The notes under the pieces: model-generated
The model's input: only the letters and a program-made list of their open reading frames with translations
Databases searched by the model: none
What the model was told of the DNA's origin: nothing
Part shown: positions 35,112 to 37,834 of the stretch, piece after piece
How positions within the stretch are numbered: the first letter of the stretch is position 1
Layout of the letters: every line of letters begins with the position of its first letter
Made by a program: the position numbers and the translations under genes
Origin: a bacterium
GTDB lineage: Bacteria; SZUA-79; Acidulodesulfobacterales; Acidulodesulfobacteraceae
Length of the DNA: 37,834 bases
Reading direction: 5' to 3'
Assembly (NCBI GenBank): GCA_021789605.1
Contig: JAJYJI010000018.1
Location: 1-37,834, forward strand

Positions 35112-35741
35112 ATGATTTTAAATATAAACAATTTGAATAAAGGATACATAGGCGTATTTCTGTCATGGGCACTTTCTTTGGGATATCCGGGGATTATTTT
35201 TCTAATGGCTTTAGAATCTTGCGCGCTTCCGGTTTCTTCCGAAATCGTCCTTGGATTTTCCGGTTTTTTATCCGGTGAAGGCAAATTAAACTTTTATCTC
35301 GTAGTTTTAAGCGCGACTCTCGGCACGCTTATAGGCTCTTCCCTGCTTTATTATATAGGAAAAAAAGGCGGAAGGCCGTTAATCGAAAAATACGGAAAAT
35401 ATTTTCTTATAAATAGAAGAGAATTAGACAAAGCGACGGAATGGTTTAAGAAATACGGGGGACTTGCGGTGTTTGTAGGAATTTGCCTTCCGGTCGTAAA
35501 AACATACATCGGCTTCCCTCCGGGCGCATCCCTTATGAATTATAAAAAATTTGGTTTTTATATAGTTTTAGGCTCATTGGTTTATAATGCCGCCGTCGCG
35601 TATCTGGGCATGATAGTGGGCCGCAATATAAGCGTTATAACGCCGTATTTTCGGAAATTTGGAATTGTCTTAATATTAATTATCGCTGCGCTTATAATTT
35701 TTTATATATACGGGCACGTTAAGCAGGCATTCAGAAAATAA
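35112..35741 (+). CDS. DedA/SNARE-associated family membrane protein
   Basis: This 209-residue inner-membrane protein has several membrane segments and the DedA landmarks FLMALESCALPVSSEIVLGFSG (about 35-56) and a C-terminal GASLMNYKKF. DedA proteins help move lipid carriers such as undecaprenyl phosphate across the membrane. Here the usual arginines of the R-x-x-P-x-x-R loop appear replaced (GICLPVVKTYIGFPPG), leaving only a Lys. The gene sits 49 bases after bioA. Confidence 0.83.
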   Translation: MILNINNLNKGYIGVFLSWALSLGYPGIIFLMALESCALPVSSEIVLGFSGFLSGEGKLNFYLVVLSATLGTLIGSSLLYYIGKKGGRPLIEKYGKYFLINRRELDKATEWFKKYGGLAVFVGICLPVVKTYIGFPPGASLMNYKKFGFYIVLGSLVYNAAVAYLGMIVGRNISVITPYFRKFGIVLILIIAALIIFYIYGHVKQAFRK

Positions 35742-35778
35742 TCGGCTTAAGAAGAGCAAGGCTTATAAGCGTATAAAT

Positions 35779-37629
35779 ATGCCAATATTATTACCGCCTT
35801 TCGGATATTTTTTTAACGGCAATAAAAACGGCCATCCCGCGGCTTGCGGCCGTTTTGCCTCTTACGACGAAATTATTTTAAATTTCAGCTGTTCCCCGCG
35901 CGATTTTAAAAATCCTTCCGGTTTCGACCGCGGTTTTATAAGCTTTATAAATTCTTTTGCCGGTTCGGCTTATTCTTTTTTTGCCGGCGCGGCGCTATCC
36001 CTCATATCCGCTATAATTATTACTCTATATTTAACGCCGCTTACGCGGACCGACCGTTCTTTTATTCCCGTTCATGGTCCGTTTGCGGTATTTGCCGGAT
36101 ACGCCGGACTGTGGGCGGTTATATTTTTTATTTTCATTTTTGCCGGAAACGTGTTCCGAAAATTTAAAAACGCAAAAAGTTTTGGCGGGCGCGGTAATTT
36201 TAATTTTTCCGGCGGGCGCGGCCTGCAGGAAAAACCGTTTGAGCTGGGAATTTTAAAAGGCTCTTTTTCGGACGGTGCGTCCGGCAAAAAAATCTCGGGC
36301 CTTTTAATAGGGCTGGATGAAAAAAAGAGATTCGAACATACGCTTATCGTTTCGCCCACCGGAGGCGGGAAAACATCCCGCTACGTCATTCCGGGTATTA
36401 TTAAAGATTCAAGATATTCGGACGCCAGCGTTTTTGCGGTGGACATAGACAGCCCATATCTTTACGGGGCGGTAAAAAACGACTGGGCTAAAGCCGGAAA
36501 GACCGTCGTATTATTCGACCCCTATGAACCTGAAGGGCAGGGCGCGCAAATACATTTTAATCCTTTAACGGATAAATATAAAAAACCATTATCCGACGAC
36601 GGGCTTTTTAATTTTTCCTCTATGCTTTTTCATTTGGACAAGCAGGAGATAAAGGGCGGCGATATGCACGCTCACAAATATTATTCCAAAAGGTCGTCGG
36701 ACCTGTTTTACGGCTCTCTTTTATATCTGAAATACAGATACGGAGCAAAATATTTAGACCTCGCCACCGCGAAAAATTTTTTTGAAAGAGGCGTTAAATT
36801 CATCGAAAAAGAAATAACGGAATTTAACGGAGAAAATTGTAAAAAAATAAAAATATTGTTTAATAATTTTTTCGAGCTTCCGCTTTATGAACGCGCGAAA
36901 ATCGTTACGGACGTATTAAATAATTTAGATTTTTTAAACGACTCTGACGCCGCAAGCCGCTTCAGATGCAAAGACGGTTTAAATTGTTTTTTTATAGGCG
37001 ATTTTTTCGATAAGGATACGCTTTTTATAGCGGGCATACCTAAGGAAAAGATAAACTCCGGCGGGGGCAGGCTCATATCTTTAATAACCCAGATTTTTAT
37101 TGACGCCGCGTATGAAGACAGAAGAAAAAAATTGAGAAGCGAAGAAGGGGTTTTAAAAGATTTGCCGGAGACGGGGGCAGGCGCGGGCATCCGAAGCTTT
37201 TTTATGTATCTCGACGAATTTCCGGCGTTAAACTTAAACGACTTCGACACCGAACTCGCAAATTTGAGAAAGACAAACACGGGCGTATGCATAACCGTTC
37301 AGGATATAGCTTTTCTGAAAGAACGCTACGGCGATGCCGCGTTAATAACTTCAAATATAGGAACGCATATAATAATGGGGCATCCGGAATACGAAACCTG
37401 CAGATATTATTCCGAAAGAGCCGGAGAGCGGTATGTATTTCATAAAGAATCCGTAAGAAAAAATATGAATCCCGTTTTGCCGGAGCTGCCTTCCGGCGCC
37501 TTCGGAGAAACGTCCGTAGCTTCAGGCCTCTATCCGTTGATTTCGCCGGACGAATTAAAAAATATGGATAAAAACTCCGTTTTTATATATACGAAATACG
37601 TCAATCCTTTCATTCTATCTTTAGAATAA
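35779..37629 (+). CDS. VirD4/TraG-like coupling ATPase
   Basis: This 616-residue protein has two membrane helices near the N-terminus (about 66-86 and 104-124) and a TraG/VirD4 ATPase core. Walker A is SPTGGGKTS (192-200) and Walker B is FFMYLDEF (474-481), followed by the family pattern LANLRKTNTGVCITVQDI (493-510), and ITSNIGTHIIMG near 523-534. Such proteins hand DNA or protein to type IV secretion machinery. No relaxase, VirB protein or transfer origin is visible in the window; more may lie to the right. It starts 37 bases after the DedA gene. Confidence 0.85.
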   Translation: MPILLPPFGYFFNGNKNGHPAACGRFASYDEIILNFSCSPRDFKNPSGFDRGFISFINSFAGSAYSFFAGAALSLISAIIITLYLTPLTRTDRSFIPVHGPFAVFAGYAGLWAVIFFIFIFAGNVFRKFKNAKSFGGRGNFNFSGGRGLQEKPFELGILKGSFSDGASGKKISGLLIGLDEKKRFEHTLIVSPTGGGKTSRYVIPGIIKDSRYSDASVFAVDIDSPYLYGAVKNDWAKAGKTVVLFDPYEPEGQGAQIHFNPLTDKYKKPLSDDGLFNFSSMLFHLDKQEIKGGDMHAHKYYSKRSSDLFYGSLLYLKYRYGAKYLDLATAKNFFERGVKFIEKEITEFNGENCKKIKILFNNFFELPLYERAKIVTDVLNNLDFLNDSDAASRFRCKDGLNCFFIGDFFDKDTLFIAGIPKEKINSGGGRLISLITQIFIDAAYEDRRKKLRSEEGVLKDLPETGAGAGIRSFFMYLDEFPALNLNDFDTELANLRKTNTGVCITVQDIAFLKERYGDAALITSNIGTHIIMGHPEYETCRYYSERAGERYVFHKESVRKNMNPVLPELPSGAFGETSVASGLYPLISPDELKNMDKNSVFIYTKYVNPFILSLE

Positions 37630-37834
37630 TTAACTAACGTTCATTTCTGCATATTTATCGCGGAAATCATGGAAGACGCAAGGCTTTTATAGGTGGAAGA
37701 AGCTGCGTTTTTCCTGACTTTGACACCTCTTCGCAATTTTGTAATTTAAAAACCGCATAATTACTGTATTCTTTATCACAAAAATGCCGTTTTTTTTCAA
37801 AATAGGTAGTAAAATATTTTAATGATATTTAATT
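37630..37834. other. Non-coding right edge
   Basis: No start codon with a ribosome binding site is seen. On the minus strand a frame runs open from the window edge to a stop near 37670, about 55 residues containing no recognisable motif, so it is not called. The sequence turns A/T-rich toward the right end, like a promoter region. Confidence 0.4.

Noticed and set aside
37670-37834. Minus-strand frame open from the right window edge, about 55 codons
   Set aside because: It has no recognisable motif or start, and a frame of this length is easily open by chance. The neighbouring sequence is needed.

Overview
The window is a low-GC chromosomal stretch from a Gram-negative, probably anaerobic bacterium. 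The outer-membrane clues are a Kdo-transferase-like protein, an ExbB/ExbD pair and a lipoprotein. A fused AhbA-AhbB siroheme decarboxylase, an LL-diaminopimelate aminotransferase, a small FMN-binding protein of the Desulfovibrio type, c-type heme proteins and a CheV together suggest a deltaproteobacterial (Desulfobacterota-like) lineage. That placement is inference from gene content; no rRNA gene is present to confirm it.

Layout: 1-343 is a GC-richer non-coding block with hairpins. 344-4460 holds cheV, a secreted peptidoglycan-binding protein, bioD, dapL and folK. speD (minus) and a monoheme cytochrome c (plus) diverge from a promoter-rich gap at 4864-5131. 5688-7746 is ahbAB-exbB-exbD. 7832-14623 is a purine operon in the order purB-purS-purQ-purL-purF, followed by pyrE. 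Then come a lipoprotein, nadB, a diguanylate cyclase with a periplasmic c-heme motif, and an FMN-binding protein. queC (minus) and hemB (plus) diverge at about 20.7 kb, followed by an aldehyde dehydrogenase. 23341-24037 is a decayed spot holding a frameshifted DUF4143-type ATPase remnant and no intact gene. A PAS-PAS-GAF-GGDEF protein with a G13 tract at its 5' end follows. Two minus-strand genes of unknown role (26110-28924; the upstream one has an HNH-like motif) form an apparent operon. The right third holds cysS, a Trm112-like protein, a Kdo-transferase-like protein, a membrane-anchored PHP phosphoesterase, bioA, a DedA protein and an isolated VirD4/TraG-like coupling ATPase.

How they fit: most genes are core biosynthesis (purines, pyrimidine, NAD, biotin, folate, lysine/peptidoglycan, queuosine, polyamine). 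hemB and ahbAB belong to the early and siroheme-branch steps of tetrapyrrole synthesis, which would supply the heme for the cytochrome and the heme-type sensor. The two GGDEF proteins and CheV are the signalling layer.

The most distinctive properties are low-complexity insertions in several otherwise conserved enzymes (PurL, NadB, QueC, CysS, Kdo transferase, PHP protein), a possible slippage-controlled start of the second GGDEF protein, the uncharacterised HNH/TPR-like gene pair and the orphan coupling ATPase. I did not find a CRISPR array, tRNA, rRNA or intact insertion sequence.
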